Below, piece after piece: positions 1-5,726 of a DNA stretch of 8,418 nucleotides; the first letter of the stretch is position 1, and each line of letters begins with the position of its first letter. Under the pieces are notes generated by a model that was given only the letters and a program-made list of their open reading frames with translations, did no database searches and had not been told where the DNA came from. The stretch is taken from positions 1 to 8,418 of the forward strand of contig CALPQG020000083.1 in the NCBI GenBank assembly GCA_943325655.2, read 5' to 3'. This DNA is from Bifidobacterium breve (GTDB taxonomy: Bacteria > Bacteroidota > Bacteroidia > Cytophagales > UBA9547). Made by a program: the position numbers and the translations under genes.

Positions 1-193
1 AATTACTTGGTTTGACACTTTTTATCAAACCAAGCAATGCCTCTCTTGTCCAATCAGGTTTGCGCAGATGAATGATTTCAATCCCTGCATCAAACAAAGC
101 CTGTATTTTTTCAGCTTCATTTGGGATGTGATCGGGTGAAGAAATGACAATAATTTTGAATGCTGAATTTTGAATTTTGAATTGATTTTCCAT
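1..193 (-). CDS. thiE: Thiamine-phosphate synthase family protein (ThiE/TenI type), 5' part only
   Basis: The minus strand reads from an ATG at 193-191 and is open to the window edge, giving 64 visible residues. After a repetitive lead (MENQFKIQNSAFK) the protein runs IIVISSPDHIPNEAEKIQ and then IIHLRKPDW. These match the first beta strand of the TIM barrel and the strand-2 'LRKP' segment of Bacteroidota ThiE-like proteins. ThiE joins HMP-pyrophosphate to the thiazole phosphate to make thiamine phosphate in the cytoplasm. The gene follows thiC on the same strand, 61 bases after its stop, so it should belong to the riboswitch-controlled operon. The first dozen or so codons come largely from a heptamer repeat array, so the native protein may gain these residues from repeat DNA; I see no other ATG that fits better. 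Bacteroidota operons can carry two ThiE-like genes, one of them TenI-like (thiazole tautomerase), and this fragment cannot tell them apart. Confidence 0.8.
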   Translation of the reverse strand, partial: MENQFKIQNSAFKIIVISSPDHIPNEAEKIQALFDAGIEIIHLRKPDWTREALLGLIKSVKPSN

Positions 194-225
194 TTAATTT
201 AAAATTCAAAATTGAGAATTTAAAA
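154..225. repeat. Facing heptamer arrays around the thiE start codon
   Basis: On the plus strand, positions 154-181 hold four contiguous 7-base units: three copies of TTTTGAA and one variant, TGCTGAA. Positions 198-225 hold four units of the opposite orientation, consensus TTnAnAA: TTTAAAA at both ends, TTCAAAA second, TTGAGAA third. The two 28-base arms match at 24 of 28 positions when one is reverse-complemented. The 16-base spacer (182-197) contains the thiE start codon (191-193). Arm 154-181 is translated as part of thiE; arm 198-225 is its untranslated leader. Because 7 is not a multiple of 3, loss or gain of one unit would shift the thiE frame. Confidence 0.8.
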
Positions 226-228
226 TTA

Positions 229-271
229 CAGAGATATACTTTCAGTGCGATGCACTAAAAGTATATCTCTG
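229..271 (-). repeat. 20-bp hairpin overlapping the thiC stop codon
   Basis: Arms 252-271 and 229-248 are inverted copies with one difference and a 3-base loop (249-251). In minus-strand RNA the single difference becomes a G-U pair, so the stem is fully paired there, whereas in plus-strand RNA it is a C-A mismatch. The first arm is the end of thiC, coding Ala-Glu-Ile-Tyr-Phe-stop plus the bases after it. The second arm is an inverted copy in the thiC-thiE gap. The bases after the stem are A/T-rich (TAATTTTAAATT) but not a clean U run, so it may be a weak terminator, an attenuator or an RNA-stabilising element. Confidence 0.85.
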
Positions 272-2123
272 CCCCAGCGTCTTTAAACTCTTTGGCTTTT
301 TCTTCCAAGCCTTTGTTTAAAGCCAAATCTTCTTCCAAACCTAATTTATCAGCATAGTCACGCACATCTTGCGTAATTTTCATAGAACAAAAATGAGGGC
401 CACACATCGAACAGAAATGCGCTACTTTGGCACCATCTGCAGGCAAGGTTTCATCGTGAAATTCTCGTGCCGTATCAGGGTCTAAAGACAAGTTAAACTG
501 GTCTTCCCAACGGAATTCAAACCTTGCTTTTGACAAAGCATTGTCTCTGTATTGTGCTCCTGGATGACCTTTTGCTAAATCGGCTGCATGCGCAGCAATT
601 TTATACGCAATAATACCATCTTTCACATCTTTTTTATTGGGTAAGCCCAAATGTTCTTTTGGGGTTACATAACACAACATCGCTGTGCCAAACCAGCCAA
701 TCATGGCCGCACCAATGGCAGAAGTAATGTGGTCATAGCCTGGGGCAATATCAGTAGTCAAAGGACCTAAAGTATAAAATGGCGCTTCGTGACATTCTTT
801 CAATTGTTTGTCCATGTTTTCTTTGATCATGTGCATCGGCACGTGACCTGGTCCTTCAATCATCACCTGAATGTCATGTTTCCAAGCAATTTTAGTCAAT
901 TCACCCAAGGTTTCTAATTCACCAAATTGCGCCGCATCATTGGCATCAGCAATAGAACCCGGACGTAAGCCATCTCCCAAAGAGAAGGCCACATCATAGG
1001 CTTTCATGATCTCACAAATTTCTTCAAAATGCGTGTACAAGAAATTTTCTTTGTGGTGCGCCAAACACCATTTCGCCATGATAGAACCACCACGAGACAC
1101 AATTCCGGTGACACGTTTGGCTGTTAGCGGTACATACCTCAACAATACACCCGCGTGAATCGTGAAATAATCTACGCCTTGTTCGGCTTGCTCAATCAAG
1201 GTATCACGGAACAATTCCCAAGTCAAATCTTCGGCTTTGCCATTTACTTTTTCAAGTGCTTGGTAAATTGGCACGGTTCCTACTGGTACCGGACAGTTTC
1301 TGATAATCCATTCGCGGGTTTCGTGGATGTTTTTACCTGTAGACAAATCCATCAGTGTATCTCCACCCCAACGACAACTCCAAACGGCTTTTTCAACTTC
1401 TTCTGCAATGCTTGAACTCACCGCCGAGTTTCCAATATTGGTATTGATTTTCACCAAAAAATTACGGCCAATAATCATTGGCTCGCTTTCAGGATGGTTG
1501 ATATTGGATGGGATAATGGCACGTCCTGCAGCGATTTCGTCTCTTACAAATTCAGGCGTGATCAAGTTTTTTGGAATATTCGCCCCAAAACTTTGACCAG
1601 CATGTTGGTGCCCCAAAGCCCCTCTGTTTTTATCGGCTAATATGGCCGCGTATTCATCTATGCGTTGGTTTTCACGGATAGCGATGTATTCCATTTCAGG
1701 GGTAATGATTCCTTTTTTGGCATAATGCAATTGCGAAACATTCATGCCTGGTTTTGCTTTCAATGGTTTTTTGAGGTGTTCAAAACGCAAGCTGTCAAGT
1801 TTGCTGTCGTTGAGTCTTTGTAAACCATATTCAGAAGAAATTTCAGTCATCTGGTCCACATCACCACGGTCTAAAATCCATTGTTCACGCAAACGAGGCA
1901 AGCCTTTTTCTAGGTCAATGGTGATGTTTTCATCTGTAAAAGGACCACTGGTGTCGTATACCGTTACCGTTGGATTTTGCTCTACTTTGTTAGCGCCATT
2001 TAATTTATGAACCGTATCCGTCAATACGATTTCTCTCATCGCGACTTGAATATTGTGAATTTTCCCCTGCACATAAATCTTACGTGAGCCAGTTAGCGGG
2101 TTGCGAGTAATTGTATTTTCCAT
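255..2123 (-). CDS. thiC: Phosphomethylpyrimidine synthase ThiC
   Basis: A 622-residue radical-SAM enzyme that rearranges aminoimidazole ribotide, an intermediate of purine synthesis, into HMP phosphate, the pyrimidine half of thiamine. The N-terminus carries the ThiC-associated domain (NPLTGSRKIYVQG, then PVYDTSGP-like VYDTSGPFTD at about 55-64). The barrel follows with GALGHQHAGQSFG, MDLSTG, YFTIHAGVLLRY, RGGSIMAKWC, SLGDGLRPGS, EGPGHVPMH, LGPLTTDIAPGYDH and AHAADLAKGHPGAQ. The C-terminal cluster motif CSMCGPHFC places three cysteines at 571, 574 and 579 (CX2CX4C), which hold the [4Fe-4S] cluster. The length agrees with the E. coli protein (about 630). The ATG at 2123 begins MENTITRNPLTG, right before conserved sequence. 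It follows thiS and precedes the thiE-like gene on the same strand, under the TPP riboswitch. Its last codons form one arm of a strong hairpin. It looks intact. Confidence 0.97.
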   Translation of the reverse strand: MENTITRNPLTGSRKIYVQGKIHNIQVAMREIVLTDTVHKLNGANKVEQNPTVTVYDTSGPFTDENITIDLEKGLPRLREQWILDRGDVDQMTEISSEYGLQRLNDSKLDSLRFEHLKKPLKAKPGMNVSQLHYAKKGIITPEMEYIAIRENQRIDEYAAILADKNRGALGHQHAGQSFGANIPKNLITPEFVRDEIAAGRAIIPSNINHPESEPMIIGRNFLVKINTNIGNSAVSSSIAEEVEKAVWSCRWGGDTLMDLSTGKNIHETREWIIRNCPVPVGTVPIYQALEKVNGKAEDLTWELFRDTLIEQAEQGVDYFTIHAGVLLRYVPLTAKRVTGIVSRGGSIMAKWCLAHHKENFLYTHFEEICEIMKAYDVAFSLGDGLRPGSIADANDAAQFGELETLGELTKIAWKHDIQVMIEGPGHVPMHMIKENMDKQLKECHEAPFYTLGPLTTDIAPGYDHITSAIGAAMIGWFGTAMLCYVTPKEHLGLPNKKDVKDGIIAYKIAAHAADLAKGHPGAQYRDNALSKARFEFRWEDQFNLSLDPDTAREFHDETLPADGAKVAHFCSMCGPHFCSMKITQDVRDYADKLGLEEDLALNKGLEEKAKEFKDAGAEIYF

Positions 2124-2135
2124 GTTGTTTTTGAA

Positions 2136-2242
2136 TTGTGTACTACGTCTTGTGTACGGTGTATTTTTAATTTTCTTTTTTCTTGATTCCCCATTTGTTT
2201 TACGCTGTACCCTGTACTCAGTACCCTATACGCTGTACTCTG
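2136..2242. repeat. Facing heptamer arrays between thiS and thiC
   Basis: Six contiguous in-phase heptamers occupy 2201-2242 with consensus TACnCTG; the copies at 2201-2207 and 2229-2235 are identical. Four heptamers of the opposite orientation occupy 2136-2163 (two identical units TTGTGTA at 2136 and 2150, i.e. TACACAA on the other strand). A 37-base A/T-rich spacer (2164-2200) separates them. In the operon mRNA they lie between the thiS stop and the thiC start, so they could fold into an imperfect intercistronic stem. No protein-coding signal is apparent in this gap. Confidence 0.75.
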
Positions 2243-2246
2243 ATCA

Positions 2247-2450
2247 TCACCCGCCTTGTGTAGCTTTGATGACCATGATGTCATCGTGATGGTTTAATAC
2301 ATGACTTGACCAGTTGTTTTTTGAAATTACTTTTTGGTGCACGGCTACTGCCAATCCTGTTGTTTCGTGCAAATTGACCGCAACAAGGAAATCAAGCAGC
2401 GTAGCATTGTCTGGTAGATCAACAAGTTGATGGTTGAATTTTATTGTCAT
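2247..2450 (-). CDS. thiS: Sulfur carrier protein ThiS
   Basis: A 67-residue protein with a beta-grasp (ubiquitin-like) pattern: MTIKFNHQ, then LLDFL and LAVAVHQKVI, ending in the diagnostic Gly-Gly (residues 66-67, ATQGG). After adenylation by a ThiF/MoeB-type enzyme, the C-terminal glycine is converted to a thiocarboxylate that donates sulfur to thiazole synthase ThiG. ThiG, ThiH or a ThiF-like partner are not in the window and would be expected beyond the left edge. It is the first gene after the TPP riboswitch and is separated from thiC by the heptamer arrays. Its ATG (2450-2448) overlaps the stop of a five-codon upstream frame as ATGA. The length is typical for the family and no key feature is missing. 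Confidence 0.93.
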   Translation of the reverse strand: MTIKFNHQLVDLPDNATLLDFLVAVNLHETTGLAVAVHQKVISKNNWSSHVLNHHDDIMVIKATQGG

Positions 2451-2475
2451 GTTCTAAATGTCATTGTCTCCCCAT
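2447..2475 (-). other. Chain of two overlapping mini-frames leading into thiS
   Basis: On the minus strand an ATG at 2475 opens MGRQ-stop, whose TGA (2463-2461) overlaps the next ATG at 2464 as ATGA. That frame is MTFRT-stop, and its TGA (2449-2447) overlaps the thiS ATG as a second ATGA. A GGGGAGA stretch (2473-2467) sits four bases before the second ATG and could act as a Shine-Dalgarno sequence. The arrangement would allow translational coupling into thiS. It is short enough to be chance. Confidence 0.35.
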
Positions 2476-2559
2476 AAAACTTTAGGCGGCAAGCATGCCA
2501 TCGTCAAAACGAATACCGAGACCATTGAACGCAAAAAGAAGGGATTAGCAGAGAGGAAG

Positions 2560-2580
2560 TTGCAAAAAAATGTTTTGCAA
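2560..2580 (-). promoter_or_regulatory. Candidate expression-platform hairpin after the TPP aptamer
   Basis: Ten bases after the aptamer, minus-strand RNA can form an 8-bp stem (TTGCAAAA with TTTTGCAA, 5-base loop). Overlapping it is the perfect 12-base palindrome GTTTTGCAAAAC (2583-2572), followed by a run of seven T. The palindrome plus T-run resembles a weak intrinsic terminator, and the 8-bp stem would use the same T-run, so the two are mutually exclusive. No stronger terminator is visible between here and thiS. Confidence 0.35.
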
Positions 2581-2589
2581 AACTATCAT

Positions 2590-2667
2590 ACTTTTCCCTC
2601 CGCAGGTGCTAGCCTGTTCAGGTTCAAAGGGTATTTCTCAGTTCGCCACGGCGGACACCCCTAAAGT
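2590..2667 (-). promoter_or_regulatory. TPP riboswitch (THI element)
   Basis: Read on the minus strand, the conserved TPP aptamer blocks occur in order: GGGGTGTCC, CTGAGA (2641-2636), AATACCCTTTGAACCTGA (ending at 2618), the GCTAGCACCTGCG region and GAGGGAAA. The closing helix P1 can form between ACTTT (2667-2663) and AAAGT (2594-2590), and P2 between GGGT and ACCC. P3 is short. This RNA binds thiamine pyrophosphate and represses the genes behind it, here thiS, thiC and the thiE-like gene. The aptamer begins almost at the predicted transcription start. About 140 bases of leader separate it from thiS. Confidence 0.96.
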
Positions 2668-2673
2668 GTGACG

Positions 2674-2681
2674 CTAAAGTA
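2674..2681 (-). promoter_or_regulatory. Probable thi operon promoter (-7 box)
   Basis: TACTTTAG on the minus strand matches the Bacteroidota -7 consensus TAnnTTTG at all but one defined position. It would start transcription near 2668, one base before the riboswitch P1 helix. No clear -33 TTTG is visible about 20 bases upstream. Confidence 0.45.
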
Positions 2682-2869
2682 AGGTAAATGTTTTGATAAT
2701 GAAAAGAATGGAGGGGAAATATTAAGAAATAGTCAGATTAAATATTTTACTGCTACCCATAAAATAGTTATTCAGAAATATCAAATTTGAATCATAATTT
2801 ACAACTAAACGAATTGCTGTTAACATCAAACTTAATCTATTCAAAAGCATTAAAAATTTTACATAAAAG

Positions 2870-2901
2870 TTGTAATCATACTTATAACTTTTGTACATTT
2901 G
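2870..2901 (+). promoter_or_regulatory. Promoter of the AAA ATPase gene
   Basis: TACATTTG at 2894-2901 is an exact match to the Bacteroidota -7 box TAnnTTTG. A TTG at 2870-2872 lies 21 bases upstream, a fair spacing for the -33 element. The predicted start, near 2908, leaves a leader of only about ten bases before the ATG at 2918. The -7 box sits wholly within the spacer of an 18-bp inverted repeat. Confidence 0.6.
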
Positions 2902-2924
2902 AGCATAAGTTATAAGTATGATTA
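2873..2924. repeat. Perfect 18-bp inverted repeat around the ATPase promoter and start codon
   Basis: Arm 2873-2890 (TAATCATACTTATAACTT) is exactly the reverse complement of arm 2907-2924, with a 16-base spacer. The spacer contains the -7 box (2894-2901). The right arm covers the predicted transcription start and the ATG (2918-2920). Within the right arm ATAAGTT and ATAAGTA are adjacent, a hint of 7-base periodicity. It could be a palindromic operator or an RNA hairpin hiding the start codon. Confidence 0.85.
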
Positions 2925-4135
2925 TAAAAAGTAACATACCAAAAAGTATTCATCAAAGACCAATTTACCTTGATGTTGTAAAACCATTTATCGGGAAACA
3001 GCTCATAAAAGTACTTACTGGTCAGCGTAGAGTAGGGAAAAGCTATTTATTGTTTCAACTCATGGAAGAAATCAATTTAACTGATCCATCAGCTGCAATC
3101 ATTTACATTAATAAAGAAGATTTGGCATTTTCTTTTATTCAAAATGGGAATGATTTAAATGATTATGTTCAAAAAGAGAAAATAAGTGGAATTAAAAATT
3201 ACATTTTTATAGATGAAATCCAGGATATTCAGCACTTTGAAAATGGTTTACGTTCTCTGGCCTTGGATGAAAATATAGATATTTATTGTACTGGCAGCAA
3301 TGCCAATTTACTGTCAGGTGAACTCGCGAGTTACCTAAGTGGAAGGTATATTGAAATCCCAGTTTATAGTTTGTCTTATATAGAATTTATTGATTTTCAC
3401 AAACTCACAAATAATAATGAAACAGTAGAAAAATATTTAAAATATGGTGGACTACCATATTTAATCCATTTACCATTACAAGACCATATTGTATTTGAAT
3501 ATATAAAAAACATATATCAAACGATATTATACAAAGACATTATTCAAAGACATGGCATTAGAAACATTCATTTTTTGGAGAAATTAGTACAGTTTGTGGC
3601 CAATAATATTGGAAGTCTATTTTCATCAAAAAAAATAAGTGATTCCCTAAAATCTCAGGGAACGAAATTAGCTCCCAATCAAGTACAAGCCTACATCAAA
3701 CACCTAACTGATGCATTTATCATCCACAAAGTAGAACGATATGATATTGTCGGGAAACGAATTTTTGAGACCAGTGAAAAATATTACTTTGAAAACTTAG
3801 GTATCAGAAATGGCATTGGAGGTTATAAACCAGATGATAAAGGTAAATTATTAGAAAATGTCGTTTATAATCATTTACTTATAAAAGGATATAAAGTTTT
3901 TGTTGGTATTATGCACCCTGAAGAAATTGATTTCGTAGCCGAAAAAAATGGCGAAAAATTATATATTCAGGTTGCATTAAATTTAATAGAAGAAAAAACG
4001 ATTGAAAGAGAATTTGGCAATTTGCTTAAAATCAAAGATCAATACCCTAAAATGGTCATTACTTTAGATGAATTTTCAGGAAACACCTATGAGGGAATTC
4101 AGGCTATTTCCTTGAGAAAATTTTTAAGTGAATAA
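2918..4135 (+). CDS. AAA+ family ATPase with DUF4143 / nuclease-like C-terminal domain
   Basis: A 405-residue protein of the widespread 'ATP-binding protein' family (AAA_14 plus DUF4143). Walker A is GQRRVGKS (residues 35-42). Walker B is YIFIDEIQDI, with D99 and E100. The sensor-like segment TGSNANLLSGELASYLSGR lies at 125-143. A middle winged-helix-like region follows (about 215-280). The C-terminal part resembles a PD-(D/E)XK fold: LLENVVYNHL around E313, EEIDFV with D338, then LYIQVA with Q351 where active nucleases usually have an E/D-X-K. That suggests a degenerate or non-cutting domain. The cellular role of this family is poorly defined; I do not assign one. It is a single gene with its own promoter and a shared terminator, and it is more A+T-rich than thiC (15 G/C in 3421-3480 against 24 in 841-900), which fits an acquired gene. 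Length is typical and the frame intact. Confidence 0.88.
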   Translation: MIIKSNIPKSIHQRPIYLDVVKPFIGKQLIKVLTGQRRVGKSYLLFQLMEEINLTDPSAAIIYINKEDLAFSFIQNGNDLNDYVQKEKISGIKNYIFIDEIQDIQHFENGLRSLALDENIDIYCTGSNANLLSGELASYLSGRYIEIPVYSLSYIEFIDFHKLTNNNETVEKYLKYGGLPYLIHLPLQDHIVFEYIKNIYQTILYKDIIQRHGIRNIHFLEKLVQFVANNIGSLFSSKKISDSLKSQGTKLAPNQVQAYIKHLTDAFIIHKVERYDIVGKRIFETSEKYYFENLGIRNGIGGYKPDDKGKLLENVVYNHLLIKGYKVFVGIMHPEEIDFVAEKNGEKLYIQVALNLIEEKTIEREFGNLLKIKDQYPKMVITLDEFSGNTYEGIQAISLRKFLSE

Positions 4136-4148
4136 TCCATTTCAAAAA

Positions 4149-4184
4149 TCAAAAAACCTTCCATATTTTCAGGAAGGATTTTGA
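4149..4184. terminator. Bidirectional intrinsic terminator between convergent genes
   Basis: CCTTCC (4157-4162) pairs with GGAAGG (4172-4177) across a 9-base loop. TCAAAA (4149-4154) pairs with TTTTGA (4179-4184) outside a small internal loop. On the minus strand the core stem is followed by six T and more T-rich sequence, so it is strong for the plug gene, whose stop codon directly adjoins it. On the plus strand the trailing ATTTTGATT is weaker but serves the ATPase gene, which ends at 4135. Confidence 0.85.
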
Positions 4185-5507
4185 TTACCTATAATAACTT
4201 TTAAAATTCAAATAACCCACAATTTGATCATTGACCGTTCCTGGAATGCGGTAATAAACAATGACGTCATACGTATTTTCAGTTTGCACATAACTTCCTT
4301 CCAGCTCAATTTCATTTTTGGGATTGACCTTATTTTTTATCACGTATTCATAATTGTAATACCCCTGCTTCAAAGGAACCTTTAATTTGTAACAGGCACA
4401 GGTTGAATCATAGCGCATCGCAAATTTATTCTGAAGTTCCCAATTGCTCAATTCCCCAAAAATATACACTTTGGACTCCAACAATTCATCTTTCAATTTC
4501 AACCTGAAATTCGTCGGGATATAATCGGCATTGATAAATCCTTCACCCGTTTCTTTTTTCTCAATAATAAATTTACCATTGATATCAGGCTGTTGGTTAT
4601 ATGCTGGGAAATTACGGTTCTTGTCTTCCATAATATTTACCTCAATTTTGCCATTGTCACGGCGTATATTTTCAATATTTACACCTGGCGTAATCACACT
4701 CCTCGTATCAAATGAGCGCCATTCGTTGCCCCCTGGAAAAGTATTTTCTCCGGAGAAATAAGCATAATCTAAGGTCTTTTCAAACTCCCTGATGTACAGG
4801 GGACGCAGGTTGTAAATGGCATTGTCCCAACGGTAATTTTGACGAATCACCACTTTAATATCTTGAGGTGCAACAATGTTCATGGTAGCATAATTGATGG
4901 TCAAATCAACCTGTTGGTGTGAATCTCTTTGTGATCCCATGGTAGAATAACGGAATTTATTCCCTATAGCCAAGGGCTCGGTATAAATCACCAGTCGTTT
5001 GGTAATCACATATTCGTCCTGGTTGCCATCTCGGGTGACTACAATCAAATAATTGCCTGAAACTTTGACCCTTGGCAATTGAAATTTATAATGCATATAA
5101 GGCACCAAAGTATTGACGGACACGCTATAAGTGCTGATTAAAAAATCGTTGTAATCAGACAGGTATTGAATTTCGCTCAGCATGGAAGGCGTCCAATCGG
5201 CATTGCAATGAATAAACCTGACATTGTAAGTGGCATAAGTAGTTCCTAAATCATCAAACTCCAACATCAATGGAGTTGATTGAGACAGGTGCGAAAGGGC
5301 TGGTTGCATGATGTCATTCGGACTTCCGGTATAAGGATATAATAGCGCTGTCCTGATTCGGTCTTCGTAAATGACATCTTCGTATTTCAATGTCTTTTTG
5401 TTGTAATAACTTACCGTATTGCCACCGCCCGTACCTTGTTGTGAAACAGGCACGCAGGAAGAGAATACAATATTAAATACAAGTAATAATAGAAGGCAAT
5501 TTTTCAT
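4185..5507 (-). CDS. Type IX secretion system plug protein (DUF5103)
   Basis: A 440-residue exported protein of the DUF5103 family, now called the T9SS plug protein. In Flavobacterium johnsoniae, Plug closes the periplasmic end of the SprA translocon when no substrate occupies the channel. A signal peptide covers residues 1-17 (MKNCLLLLLVFNIVFSS). Cys18 within FSSC could be a lipoprotein acylation site, but the -3 residue is Phe, so the lipobox is marginal. The conserved first domain (about 40-180) has YEDVIYEDRI, RTALLYPY, LEFDDLG, FIHCNADW (98-105), YLSDYND and GNYLIVVTRDGN. The middle and end are beta-rich and finish with an IPGTVNDQIVGY-like segment typical of the family tail. No other T9SS gene is adjacent; T9SS genes are usually scattered. 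It ends at the bidirectional terminator and follows about 300 bases of structured non-coding DNA. I see no clear ribosome-binding site at the chosen ATG. Confidence 0.87.
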   Translation of the reverse strand: MKNCLLLLLVFNIVFSSCVPVSQQGTGGGNTVSYYNKKTLKYEDVIYEDRIRTALLYPYTGSPNDIMQPALSHLSQSTPLMLEFDDLGTTYATYNVRFIHCNADWTPSMLSEIQYLSDYNDFLISTYSVSVNTLVPYMHYKFQLPRVKVSGNYLIVVTRDGNQDEYVITKRLVIYTEPLAIGNKFRYSTMGSQRDSHQQVDLTINYATMNIVAPQDIKVVIRQNYRWDNAIYNLRPLYIREFEKTLDYAYFSGENTFPGGNEWRSFDTRSVITPGVNIENIRRDNGKIEVNIMEDKNRNFPAYNQQPDINGKFIIEKKETGEGFINADYIPTNFRLKLKDELLESKVYIFGELSNWELQNKFAMRYDSTCACYKLKVPLKQGYYNYEYVIKNKVNPKNEIELEGSYVQTENTYDVIVYYRIPGTVNDQIVGYLNFKSYYR

Positions 5508-5538
5508 TTTCTATTTTATTGATTAAAATACCCTATAG

Positions 5539-5574
5539 TTCTAGAATTCCTCAACTCATTTGAGGAATTTAGAA
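5539..5574. repeat. Hairpin upstream of the plug gene
   Basis: AATTCCTCAA (5545-5554) and TTGAGGAATT (5560-5569) are perfect inverted copies around a 5-base loop. TTCTA (5539-5543) pairs with TAGAA (5570-5574) outside a one-base bulge, making 15 bp in all. It lies 32 bases upstream of the plug ATG and may be in its 5' leader or mark the end of another transcript. No U-run follows on either strand. Confidence 0.7.
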
Positions 5575-5642
5575 ACAAAAGGTTAATGACGACACAAACC
5601 ATAGCGAAAGTTTACGCCAACTAAAGTTTGTGAAGGCACCAT

Positions 5643-5672
5643 CAGGTGTCAGGTGAAAACACTTGACACGGC
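5643..5672. repeat. Short facing heptamer arrays with a tetraloop hairpin
   Basis: Plus-strand units CAGGTGT (5643-5649) and CAGGTGA (5650-5656) face minus-strand units CAAGTGT (5665-5659) and GCCGTGT (5672-5666). They give the hairpin GTGTCAGGTG-AAAA-CACTTGACAC (5646-5669), 10 bp with one G-U in plus-strand RNA. A competing stem, GGCACC (5635-5640) with GGTGTC (5645-5650), uses part of the same bases. A further inverted pair, CACAAAC (5593-5599) and GTTTGTG (5626-5632), lies just before it. Confidence 0.65.
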
Positions 5673-5726
5673 ATTATAAGGATATGAATATTAAAATGAT
5701 GGTATGTTTCATATTTTTTGTTTTCT

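Noticed and set aside
154..271. A CRISPR array or insertion-sequence end at the thiC-thiE gap
   Set aside because: Units are 7 bases with no spacers, there is no transposase and no target-site duplication is visible. Facing heptamers and a separate hairpin explain the sequence.
2093..2284. 63-residue minus-strand frame between thiS and thiC
   Set aside because: It overlaps the ends of both real genes and mostly translates the heptamer arrays.
2458..2664. 68-residue plus-strand reading frame upstream of thiS
   Set aside because: Its C-terminal half is the TPP riboswitch translated on the wrong strand, and the rest is the thi leader. It is a common kind of false gene call.
2722..2937. 71-residue minus-strand frame before the ATPase gene
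   Set aside because: The composition is what A/T-rich DNA gives (Ile, Leu, Tyr, Asn). It starts inside the ATPase gene, crosses its promoter and inverted repeat, and has no recognisable domain.
2918..4135. A new defence or toxin-antitoxin system centred on the ATPase
   Set aside because: There is no partner gene, recombinase, integration site or tRNA next to it. A single DUF4143-type ATPase is common in this phylum and does not by itself indicate a system.
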